Positions 9,200-18,859 of a DNA stretch of 55,662 nt are shown here, one piece after another. The translations under genes were made by a program, and so were the position numbers. This DNA is from an uncultured Spongiibacteraceae bacterium. GTDB lineage: Bacteria > Pseudomonadota > Gammaproteobacteria > Pseudomonadales > CAMLJR01. The stretch spans positions 1-55,662 of the forward strand of contig CAMLJR010000002.1 in assembly GCA_946480345.1 (NCBI GenBank). The letters run 5' to 3'. A model generated the notes under the pieces. The model worked only from the letters and a program-made list of their open reading frames with translations. It did not search any database and was not told the DNA's origin. The first letter of the stretch is position 1. Each line of letters opens with the position of its first letter.

Positions 9200-9580
9200 A
9201 TGCAGATGCGTAAATATCAAACCGGCTTAGGCATGCTCGGCTGGCTTATCGTATTGGGTATTGCATCGTTCGCGCTGACCTGCTTTTTCAGAGTCGGCCC
9301 GGTCTATCTCGATTATTGGCAAACGAAAAAAGCACTCGATGTGGTGATGGCGAATCAGCAATCGGCGATGCTGGCGAAAAGCGAGTTGCTGAGCGCCATC
9401 GGTAAACAACTCGATGTCAGCCGTATCGAAACGATCAGCCCGAAAGACATCGAAATCACCGATTCGCGCAATGGGCGAGTGCTCGACGCGAGTTATGAAA
9501 AACGCGTGTCGTTGATTTCGAATATCGATGTTGTCGTCAAATTCGAGAACCTCAAATACAACCTTGCCTCGGCGCAATGA
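9200..9580 (+). CDS. DUF4845 membrane-anchored protein
   Basis: A 126-residue protein beginning MQMRKYQTGLGMLGWLIVLG, with one transmembrane helix at about residues 10-30. The soluble part of about 95 residues probably faces the periplasm (LDYWQTKKALDVVMANQQ). This matches the DUF4845 family, which is found between lepB and rnc in many gamma- and betaproteobacteria; its function is unknown. A good ribosome site (CAGGAGA) precedes the ATG at 9200. The stop overlaps the rnc start as ATGA, so translation of the two is probably coupled. Confidence 0.88.
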   Translation: MQMRKYQTGLGMLGWLIVLGIASFALTCFFRVGPVYLDYWQTKKALDVVMANQQSAMLAKSELLSAIGKQLDVSRIETISPKDIEITDSRNGRVLDASYEKRVSLISNIDVVVKFENLKYNLASAQ

Positions 9581-10290
9581 GCGTTCACGATCCGATCCAT
9601 ATTCTCAGCCAGCGTTTAGGTTATCGATTTAGCGATAAAGCGCTGGCCGAGCAGGCTTTAACCCACCGCAGTTTCGGCGGGCATCACAACGAACGATTGG
9701 AATTTCTCGGCGATGCAATGGTGAATTTCATCATCGCCGAGGCCTTATTCCAACGTTTTCCCGGCACGAGAGAAGGCGATCTGACGCGTATGCGCGCCTT
9801 GCTTATCCGTGGTCAAACACTAGCTGAAATTGCCCGCGAATTTGATCTGGGCGAATTGATTCGGCTTGGCGGCGGCGAGATGAAAAGCGGCGGCCATCGG
9901 CGCGAATCGATTCTCGCTGATGTGCTCGAAGCATTGATCGGCGCGATTTATCTGGACACCGGCCTCGATGGTTGTCGCGAGCGCGTGCTGGCGTGGTTCG
10001 GCGACCGATTGCAACAAGTCGCGCCCGGCGAAGTCAACAAAGATGCGAAAAGCCGCTTGCAGGAATGGTTGCAAGGGCGCGGTAAAGCGCTGCCGGTTTA
10101 TCAGCTCAGCGCGACGCACGGCGAAGCGCATAATCAGCAGTTCGAAATTACCTGCACGATCCCATCGGTCGTGCAATCGTTTAGCGGTGAGGGCAGCAGC
10201 CGTCGTATTGCCGAACAAATTGCCGCGCAAAAGGCGTTGGCGTTCTTAGAAAAGAAGAGTCCCGAGAAAAAGCCGGAGCAAAAAAGATGA
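9577..10290 (+). CDS. rnc: Ribonuclease III
   Basis: A 237-residue double-strand-specific endoribonuclease that processes rRNA and many mRNAs. The signature is [20 protein letters not shown] from residue 39, with metal ligands E42 and D46. The second acidic cluster is in [21 protein letters not shown] double-stranded RNA-binding domain starts near [20 protein letters not shown] and ends with the basic helix [20 protein letters not shown]. The gene overlaps its neighbours on both sides by four bases (ATGA), and the rnc-era-recO order is classical. Confidence 0.98.
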   Translation: MSVHDPIHILSQRLGYRFSDKALAEQALTHRSFGGHHNERLEFLGDAMVNFIIAEALFQRFPGTREGDLTRMRALLIRGQTLAEIAREFDLGELIRLGGGEMKSGGHRRESILADVLEALIGAIYLDTGLDGCRERVLAWFGDRLQQVAPGEVNKDAKSRLQEWLQGRGKALPVYQLSATHGEAHNQQFEITCTIPSVVQSFSGEGSSRRIAEQIAAQKALAFLEKKSPEKKPEQKR

Positions 10291-11237
10291 ACGATGCGAA
10301 TGCCGATGAGCCCAATGAAGCCGGTGAAACTAACGACGCCGGTGAAGGAGCACGTTGCGGTTATGTCGCATTGGTGGGCCGGCCGAACGTGGGTAAATCG
10401 ACGCTGCTGAATCATCTGCTCGGCCAAAAAATCAGTATCACCTCGCGCAAACCCCAGACGACACGCCATCGCGTACTCGGTATAAAAACCGAGGGTCTGA
10501 ATCAGATCGTGTATGTCGATACGCCGGGGTTGCACAAGGTCGAGCCGAAAGCGATCAATCGCTACATGAATCAAACCGCCAGCCAGGCGATGCTCGATGT
10601 CGATGTAGTGGTTTTCGTCATTGATCGCGTGCGCTGGACGGAAGAAGACGAGTGGGTATTGGAAAAGCTGCGTTATGTGCAGTGCCCGGTCATTCTTGCG
10701 ATCAACAAAGTCGATTTGATCGACAATAAAACTCAGCTGTTACCGGCGTTGCAGAAGTTTTCCGAAAAGTATTCATTCGCTGAAATTTTTCCTTTGTCGG
10801 CATTGCGCGGCCATAACCTCGACGAACTCGAAAAAGCGATCGTGCAGCGGCTACCGCAAAACGCGCATTTTTTTCCTGAAGACCAAATTACCGATCGCAG
10901 CGAGCGCTTTCTCGCCGCAGAGTTGGTGCGCGAAAAAGTCATGCGCCAGCTTGGGGAAGAGTTGCCGTACGAAATCACTGTCGAAATCGAATCGTTCAAG
11001 CGCGAAGGAAAATTGCTAACGATTCATGCGTTGATTCTGGTCGAACGCGACGGTCAGAAAAAAATTGTTATCGGCAACGGCGGCGAACGCATTCGTCAGA
11101 TCGGCGAAGACGCGCGCAAAGACATGCAGAAAATCTTCGATAGCAAAATTATGTTAAAGCTATGGGTGAAGGTTAAAGCCGGCTGGTCCGACGACGAGCG
11201 CGCATTGCGCAGTCTCGGGTACTCGGATTTCGAATAA
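10287..11237 (+). CDS. era: GTPase Era, 30S ribosome maturation factor
   Basis: A 316-residue GTPase with a C-terminal KH domain that binds 16S rRNA near its 3-prime end. Walker A is GRPNVGKS at residues 31-38, switch II is DTPG at 78-81, and NKVD is at 140-143. The KH domain carries [20 protein letters not shown]. The N-terminus has an acidic extension of about 20 residues ([20 protein letters not shown]) not found in E. coli Era (301 residues). The start overlaps the rnc stop, so the extension is probably translated. recO follows after seven bases. Confidence 0.98.
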   Translation: MNDANADEPNEAGETNDAGEGARCGYVALVGRPNVGKSTLLNHLLGQKISITSRKPQTTRHRVLGIKTEGLNQIVYVDTPGLHKVEPKAINRYMNQTASQAMLDVDVVVFVIDRVRWTEEDEWVLEKLRYVQCPVILAINKVDLIDNKTQLLPALQKFSEKYSFAEIFPLSALRGHNLDELEKAIVQRLPQNAHFFPEDQITDRSERFLAAELVREKVMRQLGEELPYEITVEIESFKREGKLLTIHALILVERDGQKKIVIGNGGERIRQIGEDARKDMQKIFDSKIMLKLWVKVKAGWSDDERALRSLGYSDFE

Positions 11238-11244
11238 CACGTCA

Positions 11245-11934
11245 ATGCAGCCCGCTTATGTTCTGCATACTCGCGATTATCGCGATACCAGTCTTTTAAT
11301 CGAGCTGTTCACTCCAGAGCATGGCCGCATTTCTGCAGTAGCACGCGGCGCCCGCACGCCGCGGCGCGGCGTAAGTCAACGCGCATCGCTACAACCGTTT
11401 CAACCGTTATGGATCGAGTGGAGCGGCGCTGGCGAATTGAAATCGCTGCGCGAAAGCGAGATCCGCGATCCGGCAATTCCGTTGCGCGGCCCCGCGCTAT
11501 TCAGCGGCATGTACGTGAACGAAATTTTATGTCGTTTACTGCATCGCGATGATGCGCATGCTGACTTGTTTTCCGATTACGAAAACGCACTGCAGCAGCT
11601 TGCACAGCAATCAATGATCGATGTCGTGTTACGCCATTTCGAATTGCGGTTACTCGACGAGCTGGGTTATGGATTCAATTTGCGCGAGCAAGCGCATAGC
11701 GGCGATTCAATCTCGGCAACGCGGGAGTATTACCTCGACGTCAACGCCGGTCTGGTTGCTGCGGATGTGCATACGCCAGCGCAGATCATCGTGCGCGGCG
11801 TAGATATTCTAAATTTTTTGGACGGCAATTATTCGCCTCAGGCTCGACGTGCCATGAAGATAATGTGCCGCATGGCGCTGCAACCGCATTTGGGCAGCAA
11901 ACCGCTGATGAGTCGAGAGCTGTTTCGCGTTTGA
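11245..11934 (+). CDS. recO: DNA repair protein RecO
   Basis: A 229-residue protein of the RecFOR recombination-mediator pathway, which helps load RecA at gaps. The N-terminal OB-fold begins AYVLHTRDYRDTSLLIELFT and continues with GRISAVARGARTPRR, both typical of RecO. The C-terminal helical part contains LRHFELRLLDELGYGFNL. No zinc-binding cysteine cluster is seen, as in other gammaproteobacterial RecO proteins. It is the last gene of the lepA-recO run. The usual next genes pdxJ and acpS are missing and the convergent kinase gene ends only 15 bases away. Confidence 0.95.
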   Translation: MQPAYVLHTRDYRDTSLLIELFTPEHGRISAVARGARTPRRGVSQRASLQPFQPLWIEWSGAGELKSLRESEIRDPAIPLRGPALFSGMYVNEILCRLLHRDDAHADLFSDYENALQQLAQQSMIDVVLRHFELRLLDELGYGFNLREQAHSGDSISATREYYLDVNAGLVAADVHTPAQIIVRGVDILNFLDGNYSPQARRAMKIMCRMALQPHLGSKPLMSRELFRV

Positions 11935-11949
11935 TGTGGCGTGTTGCCA

Positions 11950-14631
11950 TTAATTTGCAGCTGTATCTGCTTCGAATAATGTCGCCACATCATGTTCTGC
12001 CTCCCATGCCAACAGCTCATCAATCGCTGCCAAGAGGGCCCGCGTCGCCGTTTCGATTTCGATATTCGTCGCGCGCTGTTTAAGTAATTCTTCCAGTCGA
12101 TGGCTGCACTGCTGCAATTGCGGTACACCGCTGTAACTGCTGGCGCCATGCAGCCGATGGGTTTCTTCGAGTAATTCGTCGAAATTGTGCTGCGTGAGTT
12201 GCGTATCTATCGCTCTGCGTGCACGCGGCAATTCCTGCAAAAGATCGAGCAGAAACTCTTTGGCCAGGATGGGTTTGTTGCGGGCGCGCTGCAGGCATAA
12301 ATCGATCTGCACCGGCAGCGCATTGACGCGCGGGCACATCTCCAATAATTGCTGCAGTTGCTCTTCGGTGATGGGCTTCGTCACGCAATCGTTAAAGCCG
12401 TTTTTGAGTAGATGCTGTTGCTCTTCCGGCAAAACGTGAGCAGTAAGCGCGACGATGCATGTCTCGCGGTTTTTACTCTCGCCACTGCGAATCGCGCGCG
12501 CGACATCGGCACCGTTCAATTCCGGCATTTGAATATCGAGAAGAATCAAATCGAAATGCTCTTCGGCGCACAGCGTCAACGCATCGCGACCGTTGTGCGC
12601 GAGTCGCACCGAAGCGCCGAGTTCGCGCAACAGCACGTCCACCAGTTTCAGGTTGGTGGCGTTGTCGTCGACTGCCAGTACATGCACGTTCCTCGCGATT
12701 GATGGAGGATTCACCGCGATTGCAGGCATGGCGCGATGGCACAATTGATCGCATAGTGCATCGTAAAGCTGCAGGTGATTAACGGGTTTCTGCAACGTGT
12801 GCATTGCACTTCGATACGCTGGTGGCGGCGCGCTCCCGTATTGCAACACAAGCAACGGCAGCGAGGCGGCTGGCAATTGTGGCGGTAGTGGCATGTTTGC
12901 CGACGCGCTCAATAGGCAGCCATCGACATCGCGAGTATGCGCGCCAAATTCGTGGTGACTGTCGAGCGCAACAATGTGCATTCCCCAGTCTTCAAGAAGC
13001 TGTTGCAATGCTCGCCGCGATAGCGGTTCCGGATCGCATAGCGCCAACCGTTTGCCTTCGAGCAAATGAAACTGACGCAGCGACAGCGGTTTTTGCTGCA
13101 CCGGCAATCGCAGTGAAAACCAGAAAGTCGAGCCATCGCCGAGATGGCTGTCGAGGCCAATTTCGCCGCCCATTTGTTCGATCAGCTTTTTACTGATGGC
13201 AAGGCCGAGGCCGGTGCCGCCAAATTCCCTCGACGTCGACGCATCGGCCTGCGCGAATGCTTCGAAAAGTTGGCGCTGCTGCTCGGCAGAAATTCCGATG
13301 CCGGTATCGTTGACGCTTATTTTGAGCGGTACGCGTGCCGCCACGCTGCCGGCTGCTTCGACGTGCACAGCGATATGGCCGCGCGCGGTGAATTTAATCG
13401 CATTGCTGATCAGGTTGGTCAGCACCTGTCGCAGCCGTAACGCATCGCCGATCAGCTCGGTGGGTACCTGCCTGTCGTAAAGCAAAATCAAATCGAGTTT
13501 TTTCTCGTTCGCGCTCGGCGCGAGCATCGCGAGCGTTTCTTCGATGGTCTCGCGCAAATTAAATGCGCTGTTGTCGAGTACCAGTTTGCCTGCTTCGATT
13601 TTCGAAAAATCGAGAATGTCATTGATGATGCCGAGCAGGTTTTCTGCGGAGTAGCGAATAGTTTCGAGGTATTCGCGCTGGCGTTCATCGAGCACGCTTT
13701 TCAGCAGCAATTTGGTGAAGCCGATAATGCCATTCAGCGGTGTGCGTAATTCGTGGCTCGTGTTCGCCAGAAACTCCGATTTGATTCGACTCGCCTCGAG
13801 CGCTTCGCGCCGCGCCAGATCGAGTTCGATATTTTGAACTTCGACGGTTTCGAGCGATTCGCGCAAGTCGCGGTTGGTCTGTTCCAGATGGCGACGTAAT
13901 TCGATCGACGAGTGCTCGATGGTTGCCGTCATGCGATTGAGATCTTCGCCGAGGTTATGCAGCGCGTTGCTTTTTTCCAGATGGATCGGCGTGTCGAAAG
14001 TGCCGCTGGCAATGCGCTGAATACCGGCGCGCAGCTGTGTTACCGCCGCGTCCAGCCGATTGCTGGCAAACACGGCGCTGATGCAGGCACCCAGCAGCGC
14101 GAGAACGACGATACAGCCACTGATGAATAGCAGCCGATACGTTTCGATCAGATAAGGCTGGCGCGAATAATCGACCATCACCCAACCTTCGGGCGCGAAG
14201 TCCGCCGTCGCTGCATTGAATGTGGCAGTGAAATGTTCGATGGGAAGTATCGGCTGAACGAAGCGCAGCGTTTCCGCCATTTCGGCGCTCTCGCTGCGAT
14301 GAGAGAAATGACTCGGCAACGGCATCGACAGTTGTCGGCCGGAGTGCGCACGCGGCTGATGCCTGGAGTCGAAGACGGTGACCGATTCGACTCCCGGTTC
14401 TTCCAGCGCGAGCGCGGCCAGTTGTTGCAACGCTGCGTTGTCGTTCGCGCTCAACGACCGCCGAGCCGCATTCGCCAGCTGCAACGCAGTGGCGTGACCA
14501 CGCTGCGTCAACAAGCGATCGACATCCTGCAAACGGCTATGGCTCAAATAAAACCCAAGCGCGATCGCAATCAGTAACGAGGGAAGTAACGCCGTGGCGA
14601 TGATTAATGTTTTAAGACCGCGGCTTCGCAT
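11950..14631 (-). CDS. gacS: BarA/GacS hybrid sensor histidine kinase
   Basis: An 893-residue membrane kinase, probably the sensor of the GacS/BarA-GacA/UvrY pathway that controls small regulatory RNAs of the Rsm/Csr system. Order of parts: transmembrane helix about 9-28; periplasmic sensor about 30-165; second helix about 166-190; HAMP linker 190-243; histidine kinase domain with phospho-acceptor H293 in TSHELRTPLNGIIGF; ATPase domain with NDTGIGIS and GGTGLGLAIS; a degenerate receiver about 525-632; a true receiver with D655/D656, phospho-acceptor D699 and K752; and an HPt domain with H825 in HRLHGASSYSGVPQ, as in E. coli BarA. It is divergent from cysM, the order seen in Pseudomonas. The partner response regulator is not in the window. 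Confidence 0.93.
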   Translation of the reverse strand: MRSRGLKTLIIATALLPSLLIAIALGFYLSHSRLQDVDRLLTQRGHATALQLANAARRSLSANDNAALQQLAALALEEPGVESVTVFDSRHQPRAHSGRQLSMPLPSHFSHRSESAEMAETLRFVQPILPIEHFTATFNAATADFAPEGWVMVDYSRQPYLIETYRLLFISGCIVVLALLGACISAVFASNRLDAAVTQLRAGIQRIASGTFDTPIHLEKSNALHNLGEDLNRMTATIEHSSIELRRHLEQTNRDLRESLETVEVQNIELDLARREALEASRIKSEFLANTSHELRTPLNGIIGFTKLLLKSVLDERQREYLETIRYSAENLLGIINDILDFSKIEAGKLVLDNSAFNLRETIEETLAMLAPSANEKKLDLILLYDRQVPTELIGDALRLRQVLTNLISNAIKFTARGHIAVHVEAAGSVAARVPLKISVNDTGIGISAEQQRQLFEAFAQADASTSREFGGTGLGLAISKKLIEQMGGEIGLDSHLGDGSTFWFSLRLPVQQKPLSLRQFHLLEGKRLALCDPEPLSRRALQQLLEDWGMHIVALDSHHEFGAHTRDVDGCLLSASANMPLPPQLPAASLPLLVLQYGSAPPPAYRSAMHTLQKPVNHLQLYDALCDQLCHRAMPAIAVNPPSIARNVHVLAVDDNATNLKLVDVLLRELGASVRLAHNGRDALTLCAEEHFDLILLDIQMPELNGADVARAIRSGESKNRETCIVALTAHVLPEEQQHLLKNGFNDCVTKPITEEQLQQLLEMCPRVNALPVQIDLCLQRARNKPILAKEFLLDLLQELPRARRAIDTQLTQHNFDELLEETHRLHGASSYSGVPQLQQCSHRLEELLKQRATNIEIETATRALLAAIDELLAWEAEHDVATLFEADTAAN

Positions 14632-14754
14632 CGATCGACGCCATCCGAATTATTGGTGTGCCGGCATTATCGGCGCGCTGATCGGCAAATTCCACGCAGT
14701 AACGATTTCACACTTGATGGCGCCGTATACGCGGCCGGAGCTGCTTACCTTCCA

Positions 14755-14763
14755 TGCTATGAT
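14755..14763 (+). promoter_or_regulatory. Candidate extended -10 promoter of cysM
   Basis: TGCTATGAT at 14755-14763 is an extended -10 element (TG, one base, TATGAT) 39 bases before the cysM start. No clear -35 is seen, which is common for extended -10 promoters. The 170-base gap between gacS and cysM must also hold the gacS promoter, which I could not place. Confidence 0.45.
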
Positions 14764-14801
14764 CCGGCCCGCAAAAAGTAGCCGCTCAGCAGGATTTCAG
14801 C

Positions 14802-15728
14802 ATGTCATTTCCCTCTGCCCCGTCGTTTCCAACGATCGAGGACTATATCGGCAACACGCCTCTGGTGCGTTTACAGCGCCTGCCCGGTAATTCGAAGCAC
14901 ACGGTTCTGGTCAAGCTCGAAGGGAATAATCCCGCCGGCTCGGTCAAGGATCGACCGGCGATGAGCATGATTCGCCACGCCGAAGCGCGGGGCGACATTG
15001 CGCCTGGCGATACGCTGATCGAAGCCACCAGCGGCAACACGGGCATTGCATTGGCGATGGCGGCGTCGATTCGCGGTTATCGAATGATTTTGATCATGCC
15101 GGAAACCGGCAGCGCGGAACGCAAGTTGGCAATGAGTGCATACGGCGCGCAGCTGATCGAAGTTTCCAAAGAAGAAGGGATGGAAGGCGCGCGTGATTTG
15201 GCGCTGAAAATGCAGGCCGAAGGCGCAGGCAAGGTGCTCGACCAATTTGCGAACGCCGACAATCCGCTCGCACACTACGAGGGAACCGGTCCGGAAATAT
15301 GGCGTCAGACCGGGGGCCGCATTACGCACTTCGTCGCGTCGATGGGTACCACTGGCACCATCATGGGCACCTCGCGCTATTTGAAAGAGCAAAATTCGGC
15401 CATTCAAATAATCGGATTGCAACCGACCGATGGCTCCGCAATTCCGGGTATTCGGCGCTGGCCGCAAGCGTATTTGCCGAAAATATTTCAACCGGAACGC
15501 GTCGATCGTGTCATCGATATGGATCAGGCGACGGCAGAAGAAACGATGCGCGCACTGGCTGCGCGTGAAGGTATTTTCTGCGGCGTTTCATCGGGCGGCG
15601 CGGTCGCCGGAGCATTACAGATTTGTCGAGAGCTGGATGCACAGCCCTCGGTAGAAAATGCAGTGATCGTCGCCATTATTTGCGATCGCGGCGATCGGTA
15701 TTTATCGACGGGTGTCTTCGGTACCTAA
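14802..15728 (+). CDS. cysM: Cysteine synthase B
   Basis: A 308-residue PLP enzyme that makes cysteine from O-acetylserine and sulfide or thiosulfate. The PLP lysine is K49 in NPAGSVKDRPA and the substrate loop is EATSGNTGIALAMAASIRGY. SGGAVAGAL near residue 266 is the PLP-phosphate region. The sequence TIEDYIGNTPLVRLQRLPGN and the short C-terminus (ending DRYLSTGVFGT) are more like CysM than the longer CysK. It sits between gacS and relA as in Pseudomonas, where rumA normally lies between cysM and relA; here rumA is absent. Confidence 0.95.
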   Translation: MSFPSAPSFPTIEDYIGNTPLVRLQRLPGNSKHTVLVKLEGNNPAGSVKDRPAMSMIRHAEARGDIAPGDTLIEATSGNTGIALAMAASIRGYRMILIMPETGSAERKLAMSAYGAQLIEVSKEEGMEGARDLALKMQAEGAGKVLDQFANADNPLAHYEGTGPEIWRQTGGRITHFVASMGTTGTIMGTSRYLKEQNSAIQIIGLQPTDGSAIPGIRRWPQAYLPKIFQPERVDRVIDMDQATAEETMRALAAREGIFCGVSSGGAVAGALQICRELDAQPSVENAVIVAIICDRGDRYLSTGVFGT

Positions 15729-15749
15729 CGTAATTCACATCCGATGAAA

Positions 15750-15764
15750 TCGTTCATCGAACGA
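15750..15764. repeat. Small perfect inverted repeat before relA
   Basis: TCGTTC at 15750-15755 and GAACGA at 15759-15764 flank a three-base loop, 42 bases before the relA start. There is no run of T after it, so it is unlikely to end transcription. It could be an operator half-site pair or chance. Confidence 0.3.
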
Positions 15765-15805
15765 AGGGAATAGACAAAGGGCGGGAAGCAGCCCGAAGGT
15801 CAGAC

Positions 15806-18043
15806 ATGGTTAAAGTCCGCGAAGAACATCCTGAAAAAGCCGACGGCAGCGTCGATCTCGAACGCTGGGTGCGACGGCTGCATGTGCCCGATACGGTCAA
15901 TCGCGGCACATTGCTGCATGCATGCGGTGTTGCGCGCGCGGCCGATGAGCGAGTGCAATCCGATCCCGAAATATCGTGGGGCGAGGGCGCATCGTGTTTG
16001 CGCGCCGGTCTCGAAATGGCGGAAATTCTCGCCGAGTTGCATGTCGATCAGGACGGTCTGGTCGCCGCGATTCTGTATCGCGCGGTACGCGAAGGAAAAC
16101 TTGCGAGCAGTGTAGTCGCCGATCAGTTCGGCGCACCCATCGCGAAATTGATCGATGGCGTATTGCGGATGGCGGCGATCAGCCGCGTTAAAACCGAGCG
16201 TGGACCGGTGCTCGGTCAGGTCGAAGACCAAAGCGATACCGTGCGCAAAATGCTCGTCGCGCTGGTCGACGATGTGCGCGTCGCGCTCATTAAGCTGGCT
16301 GAGCGCACGTGCGCCATTCGTTCGTTCAAGGACAATCCGGAAAAGCGCTACAAGCTCGCGCGCGAAGTCGCGGATATTTATGCGCCGCTTGCGCATCGGC
16401 TCGGCATCGGTCACATCAAGTGGGAACTCGAAGATCTATCGTTCCGCTATTTGCATCCGGATTCGTACAAAAAAATCGCGCGTCTGCTCGATGAGAAACG
16501 CCTCGATCGCCAAGGCTACATCGAGGCGGTTATCGCTGAATTGCGCGGCGAATTGGAAAAGGCGCATATCAAAGCCGAATTTTCCGGCCGCGCAAAACAC
16601 ATCTACAGCATCTGGCGAAAGATGCAGCGCAAGGGCATCGGTTTTTCGCAGGTCTACGATATTCGCGCGGTGCGCGTACTCGTCCCGGAAGTGAAAGATT
16701 GCTATGCCGCGCTCGGTATCGTGCATGGTCTATGGCGCAACGTACCGAACGAATTCGACGATTACATCGCGAATCCGAAAGACAACGGTTATCGCTCGTT
16801 GCATACCGCTGTGATCGGTCCACAGGGAAAAGTGCTCGAAGTGCAGATTCGCACATTCGACATGCACGAAGAAGCCGAATTCGGCGTGTGCGCGCACTGG
16901 CGTTACAAGGGCGCGGACAGCGAGCGCAAAAAGGTCGCGAGCTACGAAGAAAAAATTGCGTGGCTGCGGCAGGTGCTCGAATGGCACGAAGAGACCGGCG
17001 GCAGTGCGATCGATCTAACGGAACAGTTCAGCCGCGCGCAGGATCGCGTGTATGTATTCACGCCGGATGGTCACGTCGTCAATCTGGCGCAGGGTTCGAC
17101 GCCGCTCGATTTCGCGTATCACATCCATACCGAAGTCGGACATCGCTGTCGCGGCGCCAAAGTGAATGGTCGCATCGTACCGCTCACGTATGTGCTGCAA
17201 ACCGGCGAGCAGGTCGAGATTCTCACCGGTAAGGAAAACGCGCCGCGTCGCGATTGGCTGCAACCGAATCTCGGTTACATACGCGGCGCACGCACGCGGG
17301 CGAAGGTGCAGGCGTGGTTTCGTCAGCAAGCGCGCGAGGACAATATCGCCGCCGGCCGCAACCTGCTCGAAAAAGAGTTCAAGCGCCTCGCACTGACCAG
17401 CCTCGATTACAAAGCCGTCGCCGAGCGCGTGCGCTGCGCGACCGTTGAGGATATGTATGCCAGCGTTGGCATCGGCAGCATCAGCGCATCGCAGGTATTG
17501 CACGCCGCGCAATCGCTATTGACCAACGAAGAACGCGTCGCGCCGATATTGCCGCAAATCCGTAAACGCACAGCAAAGGACGCCGCGAGCACCGTCAATA
17601 TTCGCGGCGTCGGCAATTTGCTGACGCACATTGCCGGCTGCTGCAAACCGGTGCCCGGCGATGCCATCGTCGGCTACATCACGCTCGGTCGCGGTGTCAG
17701 CGTGCATCGACAGGATTGTGCGAAAGCTTTGCAGCTGCAATATGCCGAACCCGAGCGCATCATCGAAGTCAGCTGGGGTGACGAGCAGAGCACGTACCCC
17801 GTCGAAATCCTGGTGCTCGCGCACGATCGACAAGGTTTGTTGCGCGACATTACACAGATGCTCTCCGCCGAGCGCATCAACGTGGTTGCAATGAACACGC
17901 TATCCGATGTTGCGAACAACACGGCGACGATGAAATTTACCGTCGAAATCACCGGCCTCGACGCGCTCGCCGGTCTGCTCGGTAAATTGAACGGCCTGCG
18001 CAATATTATTTCGGCGAGTCGCGTGCGCGAGGGTGGGATGTGA
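15806..18043 (+). CDS. relA: GTP pyrophosphokinase RelA ((p)ppGpp synthetase)
   Basis: A 745-residue ribosome-associated enzyme that makes the alarmone (p)ppGpp during amino-acid starvation. The N-terminal hydrolase-like domain has lost its HD motif (AAILYRAVREGK in that place), so it should be synthesis-only. The synthetase domain contains VYDIRAVRVLVPEVKDCYAA, then EFDDYIANPKDNGYRSLHTA; the acidic EFDD sequence is the RelA type, against RFKD in SpoT. A TGS domain follows (VYVFTPDGHVVNLAQGSTPL), then a zinc-finger region with HIAGCCKPVPGDAIVGYI and a C-terminal ACT domain. Length matches E. coli RelA (744). It is coupled to mazG by a GTGA overlap. Confidence 0.97.
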   Translation: MVKVREEHPEKADGSVDLERWVRRLHVPDTVNRGTLLHACGVARAADERVQSDPEISWGEGASCLRAGLEMAEILAELHVDQDGLVAAILYRAVREGKLASSVVADQFGAPIAKLIDGVLRMAAISRVKTERGPVLGQVEDQSDTVRKMLVALVDDVRVALIKLAERTCAIRSFKDNPEKRYKLAREVADIYAPLAHRLGIGHIKWELEDLSFRYLHPDSYKKIARLLDEKRLDRQGYIEAVIAELRGELEKAHIKAEFSGRAKHIYSIWRKMQRKGIGFSQVYDIRAVRVLVPEVKDCYAALGIVHGLWRNVPNEFDDYIANPKDNGYRSLHTAVIGPQGKVLEVQIRTFDMHEEAEFGVCAHWRYKGADSERKKVASYEEKIAWLRQVLEWHEETGGSAIDLTEQFSRAQDRVYVFTPDGHVVNLAQGSTPLDFAYHIHTEVGHRCRGAKVNGRIVPLTYVLQTGEQVEILTGKENAPRRDWLQPNLGYIRGARTRAKVQAWFRQQAREDNIAAGRNLLEKEFKRLALTSLDYKAVAERVRCATVEDMYASVGIGSISASQVLHAAQSLLTNEERVAPILPQIRKRTAKDAASTVNIRGVGNLLTHIAGCCKPVPGDAIVGYITLGRGVSVHRQDCAKALQLQYAEPERIIEVSWGDEQSTYPVEILVLAHDRQGLLRDITQMLSAERINVVAMNTLSDVANNTATMKFTVEITGLDALAGLLGKLNGLRNIISASRVREGGM

Positions 18044-18858
18044 CGCAATACACCATCGACGATTTATTAAAACTGATGATGCGCCTGCGCGATCCCGAAC
18101 ATGGCTGCCCGTGGGATTTGCAGCAGGATTTCGCCAGCATCGCGCCGCACACGCTCGAAGAATGCTACGAACTGATCGATGCAATCGAACGCGGCGACAT
18201 GCCGCAAGTGCGTGAAGAGCTGGGCGACGTATTGTTCCAGGTGATTTTTTACGCACAACTCGGCCGCGAGCAGGAATTATTTTCGTTCGATGATCTCGTG
18301 CACAATCTGGTCGAAAAATTATTGCGCCGCCACCCGCATGTATTTTCGAATGGACAATTACGCGACGGAAATAGTTCATTGACCAATACCATTGCAGTCG
18401 AGCAGGTCAATCACAATTGGGAGCACATCAAGCAACAAGAGCGCCACGCGAAAAGCCAGCGCAGCGTGCTCGACGATGTGCCCGCTGCATTGCCGGCATT
18501 ATCGCGCGCCGCGAAATTGCAAAAGCGCGCCGCCCGTGTCGGATTCGATTGGGAAAACTGGCGCGACGTGTTGACCAAAATGCGCGAAGAACAGCAGGAA
18601 CTCGAAGAGGCGATTGCGTCTGAAAATCGCGCTCACATCGAAGACGAGCTCGGCGACTTATTATTCTGCTGTGTCAACCTGGCGCGTTTTCTCGATGTCG
18701 ATCCCGAAACGGCATTGCGCGCATGCAATCGCAAATTCGAACGCCGCTTCGGTTTTATCGAGCAACAATTAGCGGCGCAGGGCCGCGAACCGCAACACGC
18801 CACGCTGGAAGAAATGGAAGCGCTATGGCAGGCGGCGAAAGCGAAAGAACGGGAATGA
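18040..18858 (+). CDS. mazG: Nucleoside triphosphate pyrophosphohydrolase MazG
   Basis: A 272-residue enzyme with two MazG domains that hydrolyses NTPs and dNTPs to monophosphates; in E. coli it counters (p)ppGpp accumulation by lowering GTP/ATP pools. Domain one has LRDPEHGCPWDLQQDFASIA, the ExxE metal motif EECYELIDAIERGD and EELGDVLFQVIFYAQL. Domain two has EEQQELEEAI and EDELGDLLFCCVNLARFLDV. The start is GTG at 18040, overlapping the relA stop (GTGA), so the alarmone synthetase and this enzyme are cotranscribed as in Pseudomonas and E. coli. Confidence 0.96.
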   Translation: MTQYTIDDLLKLMMRLRDPEHGCPWDLQQDFASIAPHTLEECYELIDAIERGDMPQVREELGDVLFQVIFYAQLGREQELFSFDDLVHNLVEKLLRRHPHVFSNGQLRDGNSSLTNTIAVEQVNHNWEHIKQQERHAKSQRSVLDDVPAALPALSRAAKLQKRAARVGFDWENWRDVLTKMREEQQELEEAIASENRAHIEDELGDLLFCCVNLARFLDVDPETALRACNRKFERRFGFIEQQLAAQGREPQHATLEEMEALWQAAKAKERE

Positions 18859-18859
18859 T

